Shown here one piece after another: positions 44,985-55,598 of a stretch of 64,000 bases of DNA (positions within the stretch are counted from its first letter, which is position 1; every line of letters begins with the position of its first letter). The DNA lies in the NCBI RefSeq assembly GCF_029407905.1, contig NC_073637.1, forward strand, positions 47,120,501-47,184,500. The letters are read 5' to 3'. This DNA is from Bubalus kerabau (taxonomy: Eukaryota > Chordata > Mammalia > Artiodactyla > Bovidae). The notes under the pieces are model-generated. The model was not told the DNA's origin. It ran no database searches and worked only from the letters and a program-made list of their open reading frames with translations. The translations under genes and the position numbers were made by a program.

Positions 44985-45180
44985 CCTGAAACTCTTGGGA
45001 TGATGTGGTCTTTGCCTTCTTTGCCAGCCTCATCTGATGTCACCATCTTTCCCCTTTGAACATCAGCCATGCTGGTCTCATTTTGGTCCCAAGGAATCAC
45101 TCTATACCTCAAGATTGATACTCTTTACATGTGGCAATCTCTCTGACTGAGTCTTCCCACAACCAATGACCACGTGCCCC
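44985..45180 (+). mobile_element. L2 LINE fragment
   Basis: TGCCAGCCTCATCTGATGTC and CAGCCATGCTGGTCTCATTT follow the internal 3' part of L2. Confidence 0.5.
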
Positions 45181-45196
45181 TACCCTCCAGCCCTCT

Positions 45197-45237
45197 ACAT
45201 ACACACACACACACACAGACACACACACACACACACC
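45197..45237 (+). repeat. (CA)n microsatellite
   Basis: About 20 CA units with one AGAC interruption. Confidence 0.92.
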
Positions 45238-45283
45238 ACCATTCTATTCCTGCCTAATTTTGCCTCCTCCCTCCTTGGGCTTC

Positions 45284-45478
45284 CCTGATGGCTCAGCAAG
45301 TAAAGAATCCACCTGCAATGTAGGAGGCACAGATTCATTCCCTGGGGCGGAAAGATCCCCTGGAGAAGGGCATGGTAACCCACTCCAATATTCTCGTCCG
45401 GAAAATTCCATGATCAGAGGAGCCTGGCAGGAGTCCATGGGGTTGCAAATAGTCGGATACAACTGAGCACATGGCACA
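45284..45478 (+). mobile_element. Bov-tA SINE
   Basis: GGGCTTCCCTGATGGCTCAG head to CGGATACAACTGAGCACATG. Confidence 0.92.
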
Positions 45479-45489
45479 TACACTCCTTT

Positions 45490-45640
45490 ACAGGAGCATC
45501 AGAACCGAGTTGTGGCAAAGGCTTTCAGATCCAATCCTGTATCCTCCCCCCGCATCTTTCATAGGTGTTACCATCCAATAAACTTCCTGCACGTTCAGCT
45601 GTGTATGGCTTGGGTCATACCATCCCATCCTTCACATTAG
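45490..45640 (+). mobile_element. Possible LTR end (ERV-L 5' LTR remnant)
   Basis: CATCTTTCATAGGTGTTACC followed by ATCCAATAAACTTCCTG has the look of an LTR R/U5 with poly(A) signal and resembles CTTTCATAGGCATTACTTCC at 33340. Its position upstream of the ERV-L internal sequence supports the call, weakly. Confidence 0.3.
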
Positions 45641-45669
45641 CCTTAGGGTCCCATGTACCGCAAAGTATG

Positions 45670-45887
45670 GGTTTCCCAGGTGGTGCTAAGGATAAAGAAC
45701 CTGTCTGCCAATGCAGGAAACTTAAGAGACATGGGTCCAATCCCTGGGTGGGGAAGATCCCCTGGAGAAGGAAATGGCAACCCATTCCAGGATTCTTGCT
45801 TAGAGAATCCCATGGACAGAGGAGCCTAGTGGGCTACAATCCATGGGGTCACAAAGAGCTGGACTTGACTGAAGTGACTCAGCATGA
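45670..45887 (+). mobile_element. Bov-tA SINE
   Basis: GGTTTCCCAGGTGGTGCTAA head, GGTCCAATCCCTGGGTGGGG, body ending AAGTGACTCAGCATG; flanked by AAAGTA on both sides. Confidence 0.9.
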
Positions 45888-46388
45888 AAGTACCCTAAAA
45901 TGTAAGAGGAACTCATGGCAACAGTGGTGAGAAAATCACTATGTCGGCTCCCGGAGTTATAGAATCAGGCATGTCACCTGTATTGGGGAATCACACATCT
46001 TGGAAAAGCATCTCCTGGTGTCCCCCTGGGCCCTTGTAGGGAAGGAACACTTGATCTTGAGACAACAAAAGATGAAGTATCCAGAACTGCCCATTATGAA
46101 TGATGTTCTCTCAAAGCCACTAACTCATAGTCACAACACTGCTTCTTCAGGTGGGAAGGGGACATCAGAGTTCAAACTGAGCTGGGCTAGTGGGCCTGAG
46201 TCTGTTGTGTGAGCATGTGGCCCAGGCCCCCAAGTCACCTACCAGGATGGGACTGCCCTCCTCCCTCAGCCCAAGCCTATAGGCACATAGGGGAGGAGAT
46301 CCCCAGGGTCCAGATGAAGGGGAAGAAAAACACCCAAGCTTGTTTCTCATCATGGGCTGTCAGAAGGCGAAAAGGGATAGCAGCTGTA
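45888..46388. other. Unassigned, possibly ERV-L internal sequence
   Basis: No repeat firmly recognised. Its placement and moderate GC content suggest it could be upstream pol of the ERV-L that continues at 47310, but no motif proves it. Confidence 0.25.
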
Positions 46389-47295
46389 TTCAGTTCAGTT
46401 CAGTCGCTCAGTCGTGTCTGACTCTTTGTGACCCCGTGAATCACAGTATGCCAGGCCTCCCTGTCCATCACCATCTCCCAGAGTTCACTCAAACTCACGT
46501 CCATCGAGTTGGTGATGCCATCCAGCCATCTCATCTTCTGTCGCCCCCTTCTCCTCCTGCTCCCAGTCCCTCCCAGCATCAGAGTCTTTTCCAATGAGTC
46601 AACTCTTTGCATAAGATGGCCAAGGTACTGGAGTTTCAGCTTCAGCATCATTCCTTCCAAAGAACATCAGTCCTTCCAAAGAGGACTGATCTCCTCTAGA
46701 ATGGACTGGTTGGATCTCCTTGCAGTCCAAGGGACTCTCACGAGTTTTCTCCAATACCGCAGTTCAAAGCATCAATTCTTTGGCACTCAGCCTTCTTTAC
46801 AGTCCAACTCTTGCATCCATACATGACCACTGGAAAAACCATAGCCTTGACTAGACGGACCTTTGGTGGCAAAGTAATGTCTCTGCTTTTCAATATGCTA
46901 TCTAGGTTAGACATAACTTTTCTTCCAAGTAGTAAGCGTCTTTTAATTTCATGGCTGCAATCACCATCTGCAGTGATTTTGGAGCCCAAAAAATAAAGTC
47001 TGACACTGTTTCCACTGTTTCCCCATCTATTTCCCATGAAGTGATGGGACCAGATGCCATGATCTTCGTTTTCTGAATGTTGACCTTTAAGCCAACTTTT
47101 TCACTCTCCTCTTTCACTTTCATCAAGAGGCTTTTTAGTTCTTCTTCACTTTCTGCCATAAAGGTGGTGTCATCTGCATATCTGAGGTTATTGATATTTC
47201 TCCCGGCAATCTTGATTCCAGCTTGTGCTTCCTCCAGCCCAGCGTTTCTCATGATATACTCTGCATATAAGTTAAATAAGCAGGGTGACAATATG
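46389..47295 (-). mobile_element. BovB LINE, 0.9-kb fragment with YADD motif
   Basis: Minus-strand reverse-transcriptase palm to 3' end: SPCLFNLYAEYIMRNAGLEE, NNLRYADDTTFMAESEEELK (near 47170), ASGPITSWEIDGETVETVSD. A frameshift near 46990 and another near 46740 separate the frames. Inserted within the ERV-L region. Confidence 0.93.
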
Positions 47296-47309
47296 CTTTA
47301 GAGACATGT

Positions 47310-47650
47310 TCAGAGCTGGCTGTGAAAGAGCAGTTAGGGAACATCTTCCTAATGGATGGAACTCTGAGTGGTGCAGCACATCATACACTTTGTTAAGAAA
47401 GCAAAGTGGCCCAAGGTGAGAACCCACAGAGACTCATCCACAGTGGGGAAAGGTCTGGCAAGCTGGTCAGGGCCCTGGAAAATAAAAGTTCAGAGACAAG
47501 GAAGTATGGAGCAGCGAGATGGACATATGGGATTAGGCATGAAATATGAAGTGTGACCTTTCTTTTATGTGGTCACACCCACTAGAAGCATCCATATGGA
47601 AGATGACCTGGCCATTTGATGCAACCAATTAAAAAGCAAGGGACATTACT
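47310..47650 (+). pseudogene. ERV-L pol remnant (RNase H / integrase region)
   Basis: TTTGTTAAGAAAGCAAAGTG, AGAACCCACAGAGACTCATC and AGCTGGTCAGGGCCCTGGAA resemble mammalian ERV-L pol between RNase H and integrase. Short, degraded, no open frame of meaningful length. Confidence 0.5.
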
Positions 47651-47654
47651 TAGC

Positions 47655-48098
47655 CAACAAACATCCATCTAGTCAAAGCTATGGTTTTCTAGTAGTCACA
47701 TATGGATGTGAGAGTTGGACTATAAAGAAAGCTAAGTGCCAAAGAATTGATGCTTTTGAACTGTGGTGTTGGAGAAGACTTTTGAGAATCCCTTGGACTG
47801 TAAGGAGATCAAACCAGTCAATCCTCAAGGAAATTAGTCCTGAATATTCTTTGGAAGGACTGATGCTGAAGCTGAAACTCCCATACTGATGGAAGAACCG
47901 ACTCCTTAGAAAAGACCCTGCTGGGGAAGACTGAAGGCAGGAGAAGGGGATGACAGAGGATGAGATGGTTGGATGCATCACCGACTCGATGGACATGAGC
48001 TTGAACAAGCTCAAGGAGTTGGTGATGGAGTCCTAGTGTGCTGCAGTCCATGAGATCGCAAAGAGTTGGACACAACTGAGCGACTGAACTCACTGATC
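47655..48098 (+). mobile_element. BovB LINE, 3' fragment
   Basis: TCTAGTCAAAGCTATGGTTT, ATATGGATGTGAGAGTTGGA, ATTGATGCTTTTGAACTGTG to CACAACTGAGCGACTGAACT. Frames broken. Confidence 0.92.
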
Positions 48099-48119
48099 TG
48101 GTTCCTGGCATTTTGGGTA

Positions 48120-48442
48120 CATGAACAGAGTAGCCATGGCTGGGGAGGCGCATCTATGTCATGGCCCAATAGTGCGGACTCCCAACAGCCAAAGCTGACA
48201 AGCCTCTTATCCGTATACTTCAGAGGCCAGAAAGAATGAAAACCAAAATCACAGAAAACTAACCAAACTGATTACAAGGATCACAGCCTTGTCTAACTCA
48301 ATGAAACTATGAGCCATGCCATGTAGGGCCACTCAAGACAGATGGGTCACAATGGAGAGTTCTGACAAAACGTGGTCCACTGGAGAAGGGAATGGAACAC
48401 CACTTTAGTATTCTTTCCTTGAGAACCCCATGAACAGTATTA
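48120..48442 (+). mobile_element. BovB 5'-region fragment
   Basis: GACAAGCCTCTTATCCGTAT, GCCATGTAGGGCCACTCAAG, TTCTGACAAAACGTGGTCCA and GAGAACCCCATGAACAGTAT correspond to sequence upstream of the endonuclease in full-length BovB. It directly follows a BovB 3' end in the same orientation. Confidence 0.7.
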
Positions 48443-48469
48443 AAAGCTGACCTACCTCTTGCCTTTTCT

Positions 48470-49950
48470 GAATGTTGAATGTGCCAGCAACAGAGACTGA
48501 TTCTGAGACCCTGACATGGTGCTTTTCTTACCTGATATCAAACTGATGAAACTCAGTTCCCATCTTCCTGGGAGGCATAAAGTTTCATTCTCACAAAATG
48601 GACACTCACTGTGAGTATGGATTTGCTTTTCCTCTCTGCAGAACCTCTGCCACTACCACTGTCCAGGGACTTACAGAATATGCCTGATTTATCAGCATCC
48701 ATTCAGTACATCTGACCAAGGGATTAACTTCTCCCCAGAGGATGAGTGGGAATGGGCCCACAACCCTGAGTTGTCTCCTGTCCTGCACCATCTAGGACCC
48801 GCTGGCCTGACAGCATGCTGGGATGGCTGGCTGAAGGCACAGCCTGGAGGAACCACCCTGTGAGGATGTGTGGCCGTACTTCAGGATGCAGTAGATACAA
48901 TGAAGAAGAGTTTTCAACATGGCATCGTATCCCCATTGGAAGAGTGGGAACCAAGGGTGGAAGGAGTTTCTCCTCTTACTGTCATCACTCCCAGTGACCT
49001 CGTGAAAGACTTTTTTAACTGCTGTCCCTGCACTCTGGACTCTGCATGATCAGAGGTCCCACCCCGGGGGGTGTACTCTTGCTAGAGGATCCAGCAGGCA
49101 GCCCATTGACTGTGAGCTATGACTGCTGCCTGTGTGCTTTGGTTCTTTGTGCTCAGGGGTCAAAAGGTGAGAGAGGAGGGGTCACCATCTTGACAAGAGA
49201 AGGTGTGGCTGCTGATACCCAGGAGGGCGGGAAGGAGTCTGTGTGGAACTTGGGCGCTCTACTCAGGGTCCTATTAGAACCCTCTTGCCCAACTGTGAGT
49301 AAAATGGAGCAACACTGGCCTGAAAAGGATATAGTTACCAGAGGGGTTACAGTCCTTCAGGCAGAAGGGATTGGATTATACCACCAGGTAAACCACAGAG
49401 ACCAGCAGGTGTGAAGTGGTGAGCAAGAGGAGTTTAAAATGGTCAGCAGAGCCGGGGAGGTGACCGAGACCAGTTGTGGCTCTGAGATCAACTCAGTCAG
49501 AGGGGCTGCAGTTTGTCTCTGTAGCCTCTCTAAGTTCTGCTTCAGGAAGAGAGGTACACTGGGACCTTGGGGGAGCAATGCCCCACACATATATGGTGGA
49601 GTGGATCCACGGGGTGCAAGAAGTCTGGGGCATCTTCAGATGCATGTGTGTCCCTTTTAGACATAACCTGACGTTCCACTGTGAGGACCATAGTCAGCTG
49701 ACAGCTTTGGCTTCAGTGGATTTGGGATCTACTGCTGAGACTGGGCTAAGCCCACGTTCTTTGGCAGCCCACAGCCAGTGATGGTGCAGCGTGGACACTG
49801 ATACCTGGCCACTTTCACCCAACACAAGAGTCTGAACGGAAGGCTGTGCTCTGAAGCTTCACACTAGGCTGGTGAGGACTTTGGCACACTCTAAGACTTC
49901 TTTGCTTTATCTTACTTCCTTCTTTTAAAGGTGTTGCCTCCTCCCCTTTC
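48470..49950 (+). pseudogene. ERV-L provirus remnant: pol end and dUTPase region
   Basis: Collinear, degraded ERV-L pol: CACTGTCCAGGGACTTACAG, ATTAACTTCTCCCCAGAGGA, CAACATGGCATCGTATCCCC (integrase C-terminus), then GCCCATTGACTGTGAGCTAT (dUTPase region) and ACCACCAGGTAAACCACAGA. Many stops; no functional protein possible. Beyond about 49440 it runs into less recognisable 3' sequence and ends at a 24-A run. Plus strand, so antisense to MAL2. Confidence 0.65.
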
Positions 49951-49954
49951 CCTC

Positions 49955-49978
49955 AAAAAAAAAAAAAAAAAAAAAAAA
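49955..49978 (+). repeat. Poly(A) run (24)
   Basis: 24 A directly following TTTCCCTC at the end of the ERV-L-related block. Confidence 0.9.
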
Positions 49979-50045
49979 CCACACACAAAAAAACTCTTAT
50001 ACTTCAAAATCCATCTTAGAATCCATGTCCTGGTGGCCTGGAGAT

Positions 50046-50047
<2 letters not shown>

Positions 50048-50085
<38 letters not shown>

Positions 50086-50092
50086 CACACAC
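50048..50092 (+). repeat. (AT)n / (AC)n microsatellite
   Basis: About 16 AT units followed by ACATACACACAC. Confidence 0.93.
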
Positions 50093-50144
50093 TATTCTCA
50101 TTCCCTTCTTGGCCATTAACATAATTATAATTATTGCATCAGGA

Positions 50145-50691
50145 TTCCAGGTGGCTCAGTGGTAAAGACTCCACTTGCCAATGCAAGAGATGCAGGTTCG
50201 ATCCCTGGGTTGGGAAGATCCCTTGGAGACGGGAAAGGCTACCCACTCCAGTATTCTGGCCTGGAGAGGTCCATGGACTGTACAGTCCCTAGGGTCACAA
50301 AGAGTTGGACACTGCTGAGTGACTTTCATTTTTCAGTATTATAGCTAGGAAAAATTTCATGGACAGAGGAGCCTGGCAGGCTGCAGTCAGCTGCTGCTGC
50401 TGCTGCTAAGTCGCTTCAGTCGTGTCCGACTCTGTGCGACCCCATAGACAGCAGCCCACTAGGCTCCTCTGTCCCTGGGATTCTCCAGGCAAGAATACTG
50501 GAGTGGGTTGCCATTTCCTTCTCCAATGAAAGTGAAAAGTGAAAGTGAAGTCGCTCAGTCATGCCCGACTCTTAGCGACCCCATGGACAGGAGCCTACCA
50601 GGCTCCTCTGTCCATGGGATTTTCCAGGCTGCAGTCTATGGGGTCGCAAAAGAGTTGGACGTGACTGAGCAACTGAGTACAGATACAATTC
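50145..50691 (+). mobile_element. Bov-tA composite carrying a nested BOV-A2
   Basis: 50145-50330 is a Bov-tA (CCAGGTGGCTCAGTGGTAAA). 50350-50388 and 50637-50690 are the two halves of another Bov-A body (CATGGACAGAGGAGCCTGGC / TATGGGGTCGCAAAAGAGTT). TTGCATCAG lies on both outer edges (50136-50144 and 50692-50700). Confidence 0.85.
50377..50636 (-). mobile_element. BOV-A2 SINE inserted in a SINE, 12-bp TSD
   Basis: Element at 50389-50624 on the minus strand. Exact repeats CAGGCTGCAGTC at 50377-50388 and 50625-50636 split the host Bov-A body. Confidence 0.94.
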
Positions 50692-50982
50692 TTGCATCAG
50701 TTGTATAATCATTTCCTCACTGCTACTGTCCACTCCAACAAACTCTGAGAGCCGCTCCCAGTCCTATCTTGTTTCCCATAGTTCAAGAGACTTAGGAAGG
50801 ATCAGGCACATCCTAGGTGCTCAGTATATCTCCCTCCACCCTTGCCTGGAGAGCCACACCTGTGTTTATATTTGGCCACTCTGGATATCTTATTCCAGTT
50901 CCTGCTCTGTGTGGGATGTGTGCACGAAGGTCTTCCACAATTTCACTCATTGTTTGGACAATGAAGCTTATTTATTCTAAGC
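50692..50982. other. No firm feature
   Basis: Possible worn L2 end near 50790-50830 (CACATCCTAGGTGCTCAGTA); not callable. Confidence 0.3.
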
Positions 50983-51169
50983 CAGAGGGTCTCAAAAGTG
51001 AGTGTGCATCAGAAGCACTTGAAAAGTTTGTTAAAACACAGACTACTGGGCCCCAACCCCAGAATTTCTGACTTAGATGTCTGGGTGGAAGCTGAGAATC
51101 TGCATTCCTAATAAGTTCCCAGGTGAAGACAGTGCTGTGGGGCAGGGACCACCCTTTGAGGACCACCTG
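50983..51169 (+). mobile_element. MER5A hAT-Charlie MITE
   Basis: Terminal inverted repeats CAGAGGGTCTCAAAAGTGAG and CCCTTTGAGGACCACCTG with GTTAAAACACAGACTACTGG and CTAATAAGTTCCCAGGTG inside: diagnostic of MER5A. Confidence 0.9.
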
Positions 51170-51499
51170 CCCGAAGCCCTTGGTACTCCTCCATTAGCGG
51201 AGGAGCCCATCCCCTTTCTGAGTTTTCTTCACATACTTTTGCTTCTCTGCCAATCTTCCCAACACTCACACACCACAAAATGTAGCTCATCTGCCTTCAC
51301 CACCAGTAAACTCAGGCTCAGCTACAGCCTGAATCTTTTCAGCAGCAAGTTATTCTCTCCTACAGTCTTATCTCTAGACCATGTTTTGCTTCTTGGCTCA
51401 GGATCAAACTTTCACTAACTATTAAAAAAGAAAAAACTACACTGTATATAGAGGGATCTTCTTTTACACAATGGCAGCATGAAAAAAGGATAATAGTCA
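51170..51499. other. No recognised feature
   Basis: Intronic sequence; nothing recognised. Confidence 0.45.
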
Positions 51500-51600
51500 C
51501 TCTGAGCTTTAATTTCCTCATTTGTAAAAATGAGGACAATGCTAGCTTCCCATAAGGTCAAACAGGCAAATGAATGTGACAACAGAAAACAAAGCTCAGG
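51500..51600 (+). mobile_element. MIR SINE fragment
   Basis: GAGCTTTAATTTCCTCATTT followed by GTAAAAATGAGGACAATGCT is the conserved MIR core. Confidence 0.65.
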
Positions 51601-51809
51601 ACACTTTAAGACATCAAGTGATTTCCACACTAGGCAAATGATCACATGTGTGCCAGCTACATATTGAGGAATAAAGGGAAACCCCTTTAAAACTGTACAG
51701 GACCTTTTTTTCGGGGGATATCTTTTATTTCTCTAACATACATCTTTCCTTACAACTCCACCTCTCAAAAAAGGGAAAATAAATGTGATATCTCCTGTTT
51801 AAAGCTAGG

Positions 51810-52588
51810 TGAAATGATACTACCCTTATGGCAGAAACTGAAGAGGAACTAAAGAGCCTCTTGATGGAAGTGAAAGAGGAGAGAGAAAAAGCTGGCTTAA
51901 AACTCAACATTCAGAAAACTAAGATCATGGCATCTGGTCCCATCACTTCACGACAAATAGATGGGGAAACAATGGAAACAGTGAGAGACTTTGTTTTCTT
52001 GGGCTCCAAAATCACGGCAGATGGTGACTGCAGCCATGAAATTAAAAGATATTTGCTCCTTGGAAGAAAAGCTATGACCAACTTAGACAGCATGTTACAA
52101 AGCAGACACATTACTTTACCAACAAAGGTCCGTCTAGTTGAAGCTATGGTTTTTCCAGTAATCATGTATGGGTGTGAGAGTTGGACTATAAAGAAAGCTG
52201 AGCACCAAAGAATTGATGTTTTTGAACTGTGGTGTTGGAGAAGACTCTGGAGAGTCCCTTGGACTGCAAGGAGATCCAACCAGTCAATCCTCCAGGAAAT
52301 CAGTCATGAATATTCATTGGAAGGACTGATGCTGAAGCTCCAATATTTTGGCTAACTGATGTGAAGAACTGACTCCTTGGAAAAAGCCCTGATGCTGGGA
52401 AGGATTGAAGGCAGGAGGAGAAGGGGATGACAGAGGATGACATGGTTGGATGGCATCACCAACTTGATGGACATGAGTTTGAGCAAGTCCCTGTGGACTG
52501 CACACCAGGACAAGGAAGCCTGATGTGCAGTCCACAGGGTTGCAAAGAGTCGGACATGACTGAGCGACTGATCTGAACTGCACTGAAA
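51810..52588 (+). mobile_element. BovB LINE 3' fragment, open for 175 codons
   Basis: Starts just after the YADD site (ATGATACTACCCTTATGGCA). Open over 51828-52355: LNIQKTKIMASGPITSRQID, DFVFLGSKITADGDCSHEIK, VIMYGCESWTIKKAEHQRID. Ends GACATGACTGAGCGACTGAT. Remnant of the region behind the RT core. Confidence 0.93.
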
Positions 52589-52691
52589 TGGTATTATTAC
52601 TTCTCCATCAAACACAATAAGAAAAACCATCTCAAAATTAAAATCTGCTTCTTTCCCCAAGTTACAAGGGGGCAAGTTTTTAGCACTTACT

Positions 52692-52698
52692 ATATGTT

Positions 52699-52746
<48 letters not shown>

Positions 52747-52952
52747 CTCTGTCATGTCTGACTCTTTGTGACCCCATGGACTATAGCCTGCCAGGCTCCT
52801 TTGTCCATGGGATTTTCCAGGCAGGAATACTGGAATGGATTGAAATTTCCTCCCAGGGATCTTCCTGACTCAGGGATTGAACCTGCATCTCCTGCATTGG
52901 CAGGCAGATTCTTTACCACTAGCACCACCTGGGAAGCCCAACATACGTTATT
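52692..52952 (-). mobile_element. Bov-tA SINE with near-exact TSD
   Basis: Element 52746-52940 on the minus strand (head GGCTTCCCAGGTGGTGCTAG). ATATGTTATT at 52692-52701 and ATACGTTATT at 52943-52952 flank SINE plus GT tract. Confidence 0.92.
52701..52745 (+). repeat. (GT)n microsatellite
   Basis: About 22 GT units directly attached to the Bov-tA 3' end; Bov-tA ends on this strand frequently carry GT tracts. Confidence 0.95.
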
Positions 52953-54494
52953 ACATATTATATTTTTATTTCACCATTTATACCAACACTAGAAAAAATA
53001 CTGAGAAAAAAATTCATGACTGAAGACATCAGTCACGAATGCTAATTAAATCTCATATCAGTAAAAACTAGAAGCTATACATATTGTAGGTAACATCCCA
53101 CAATGAGCAGTTCTAGAAAATAATTGATCAAAATGCATTCCTACTTCCTTCATGCATGGCATACAGGTGACAGACATTAAACAATTATCATGGGGGGAAG
53201 CAATAATTTTTTAAGCAATTAATGTTTAACAACTCCAGAAGGCAGCAATTAAAGATTGTTACCATCTGGTGACAACTGCATGATACGCATGGCTCAACAT
53301 GCTCCTGGCTGAGCGTACAAAATAAATCACAAACCTGTCAAAAGCGACCATGTGGTCAGACATGACTAAGAACGCAGAAAATCACAAAAGAAGGGGAAAG
53401 GGTGCCCTTTCTAAATACTATGTAAGCATATAAGCAAATTTCTTGAAGGAAAGAGTTGGCTTTTTGAAACTATACCCACTATATGACAAGACAGTACTAA
53501 TAAGCTCCATAAAGTGGACTGCGTGTTGCTGTCCCCAGCTTTCTCTCAGTAAAAGTGGACTACTCTAACTAAAAACCCATAGGATAAACTCTGCAGGTGA
53601 CCTATGGAACAGACTGGTCATTTCAACTGCCCCTTTAATAAAGTGGGCATAATTAAAAAAAAAACAAAAAACCCAAAAAAGGCTTTATTGTATGAACATC
53701 AGATACAATGCAACAACAACAAAAAAAAAAACTGGGAAGAAATACAAGTTTAGAAAAGCTAATTAAACCTAATAAATTTAGAAAAAATATTAATGCTTGG
53801 GCTCAATACCAAAAATAAGGCTCAATATGAGCAAAAGAGAAAAAGAGGATATGAACGTACATCTAATAAAACCAGGAGTGATATCAGAAACATATTTAAA
53901 CATTGGTAAGACATGTGCCTCAACCAGTTAGAGCGAATGCTGAGCATTACAGGATCCTGGAGACTCACTACTTTTCCAGATATTGACTCTTTACTTGCAG
54001 GGCTATTAGGAGGTCCAGGAAGGTCCCAAAGAAAGGGTCAGGTTATGGGGATTAGGAAGAGGCAGTAGGTTGGGGCAAAATCTATATATTAATTTAGTAC
54101 CAAAGTACCAGTAGAGCTGTTCTGCTGGTACATACTGGCCAAGTACTATCTTCAAGTCTGATATTAAAAGAGCTTGGTAGCACTCTCCAACATGAAGGAT
54201 TGACTGATTCATTCATGTGTTATTGAAAGAAAGTCAGGCATTTAGAAAAAGGCAATAAGCATCTATAATATTTATAGCTTAAATGGGGATTTTTGATCTT
54301 CATCACTTGAACAATAATTAGAAATCTTTTCTCATCATTAATGAGAATGGAGGCAAACATGAGAAATACATTGTGTCAGCAACCTAAGAAATAGGACTTC
54401 GTAAGTTTCAAACTGCAAGCCTCAACCCATTTAAGGAGTTCGATGATTTTCTTACTATAAATCAGACACAAAGCTGAACACTTAACAATACACG
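52953..54494. other. Repeat-poor MAL2 intron 2 block
   Basis: About 1.5 kb where I recognise nothing except A-rich tracts at 53655-53685 and 53720-53732. Confidence 0.5.
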
Positions 54495-54665
54495 GATTCC
54501 ATTGTTCCCTAACAACATCTGGTGAGGCTGGTATTATTATTATCATTTTACAGAAGAAGAAATGAGGCTCAGCATTTTGCCCAAGGCTGCTCGGTTAGTA
54601 AGCAGACCCAACTAATCTCAAAGCGTGGGCAGGATTATAACCAGTGCACTACACGTCCTCCTTAG
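54495..54665 (-). mobile_element. MIR SINE (antisense)
   Basis: TTATTATTATCATTTTACAG, AAGAAATGAGGCTCAGCATT and AAGGCTGCTCGGTTAGTAAG are a MIR in reverse. Confidence 0.8.
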
Positions 54666-55598
54666 CTGGCCCTGGCTGACTGAATGGGCAGTCACATTTG
54701 CTAGACTTCACTGCTGATAACATCTGAGATGATGCTCCTCAGTATGGTCTATAAATAAGACAAGAACAGATATTTTTTCTTGCTGCTGAATAAAACACTA
54801 CCACATGTGAAAGAAACATATATAAAGCCTGACTGAAGGTCTGATTTAAGTTTCTAACTGCCAAAGTGTGAAAGAACCTAGTGGGGGTTCTTCATGAACC
54901 TTATTAAACTGATCACCGATGGACTGCCTTTCATGCTCCACTGGGCCATGGACAGATAACCCCAGAGAATGAATGACCACAAGCATGAAAGAGATTTGAC
55001 TACATGATACGAGAAAAAGGAAATGTAAGTTGACCCAATATAATGGTATCATAATTTTTAAAATGGTGTCAATTGCAAATTCATTTCTTAAAATGTATCT
55101 ACTCTTGCTAATCTAGGACAGACATTGAAAATAAATGTAAAATATCCCCTTGACTTTTCTAAGTTATCTGAAGAGTAGAATACAGAGCTACTTGTTTTCT
55201 GAAAAGAATATATGTATTTGGTATCTGAAGCAGGAATCAATGGAAAACTTTAAGATATATGGCACAGCATCCATCTCCCAAATGCATCTGTTCGATAGTT
55301 CAGTAACTGTAATGTGATTCATTTGTTGTGTGAAATAAAACAGTCTTTGCATAAAGGTCATCTAACTCATAAGGGAGTAACAGAGAGATGGTTGAGTTAT
55401 GTCAACACTGGAACTGCACAAACTGGGACCCTGCTGTCCAGTTGGGCTGGCCGCACGGCAACACAGCAGCCCCTGTGCTCTGACCTCTTCTCTCCCACTA
55501 GAGGCAATGGATAGAACCACAGATCTGGCATCTCAGGACAAAATAAGTTACTCATAAGTTTCTCGCATTTTCCAGAAAAAGACATAAAGATCCCTTAC
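54666..55598. other. Repeat-poor sequence next to exon 2
   Basis: Nothing recognised; flanks MAL2 exon 2 on its 3' side. Confidence 0.5.

Larger units (their letters stand above)
43597..55598 (-). other. MAL2: MAL2 intron 2
   Basis: About 12.0 kb between the GTAAGG donor of exon 2 and the TTTCAG acceptor of exon 3. It is loaded with repeats between 44.2 and 52.9 kb, including an ERV-L remnant in antisense orientation to the gene. In 43600-44240, 44516-44985, 52953-54495 and 54666-55598 nothing recognisable was seen. Confidence 0.9.
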
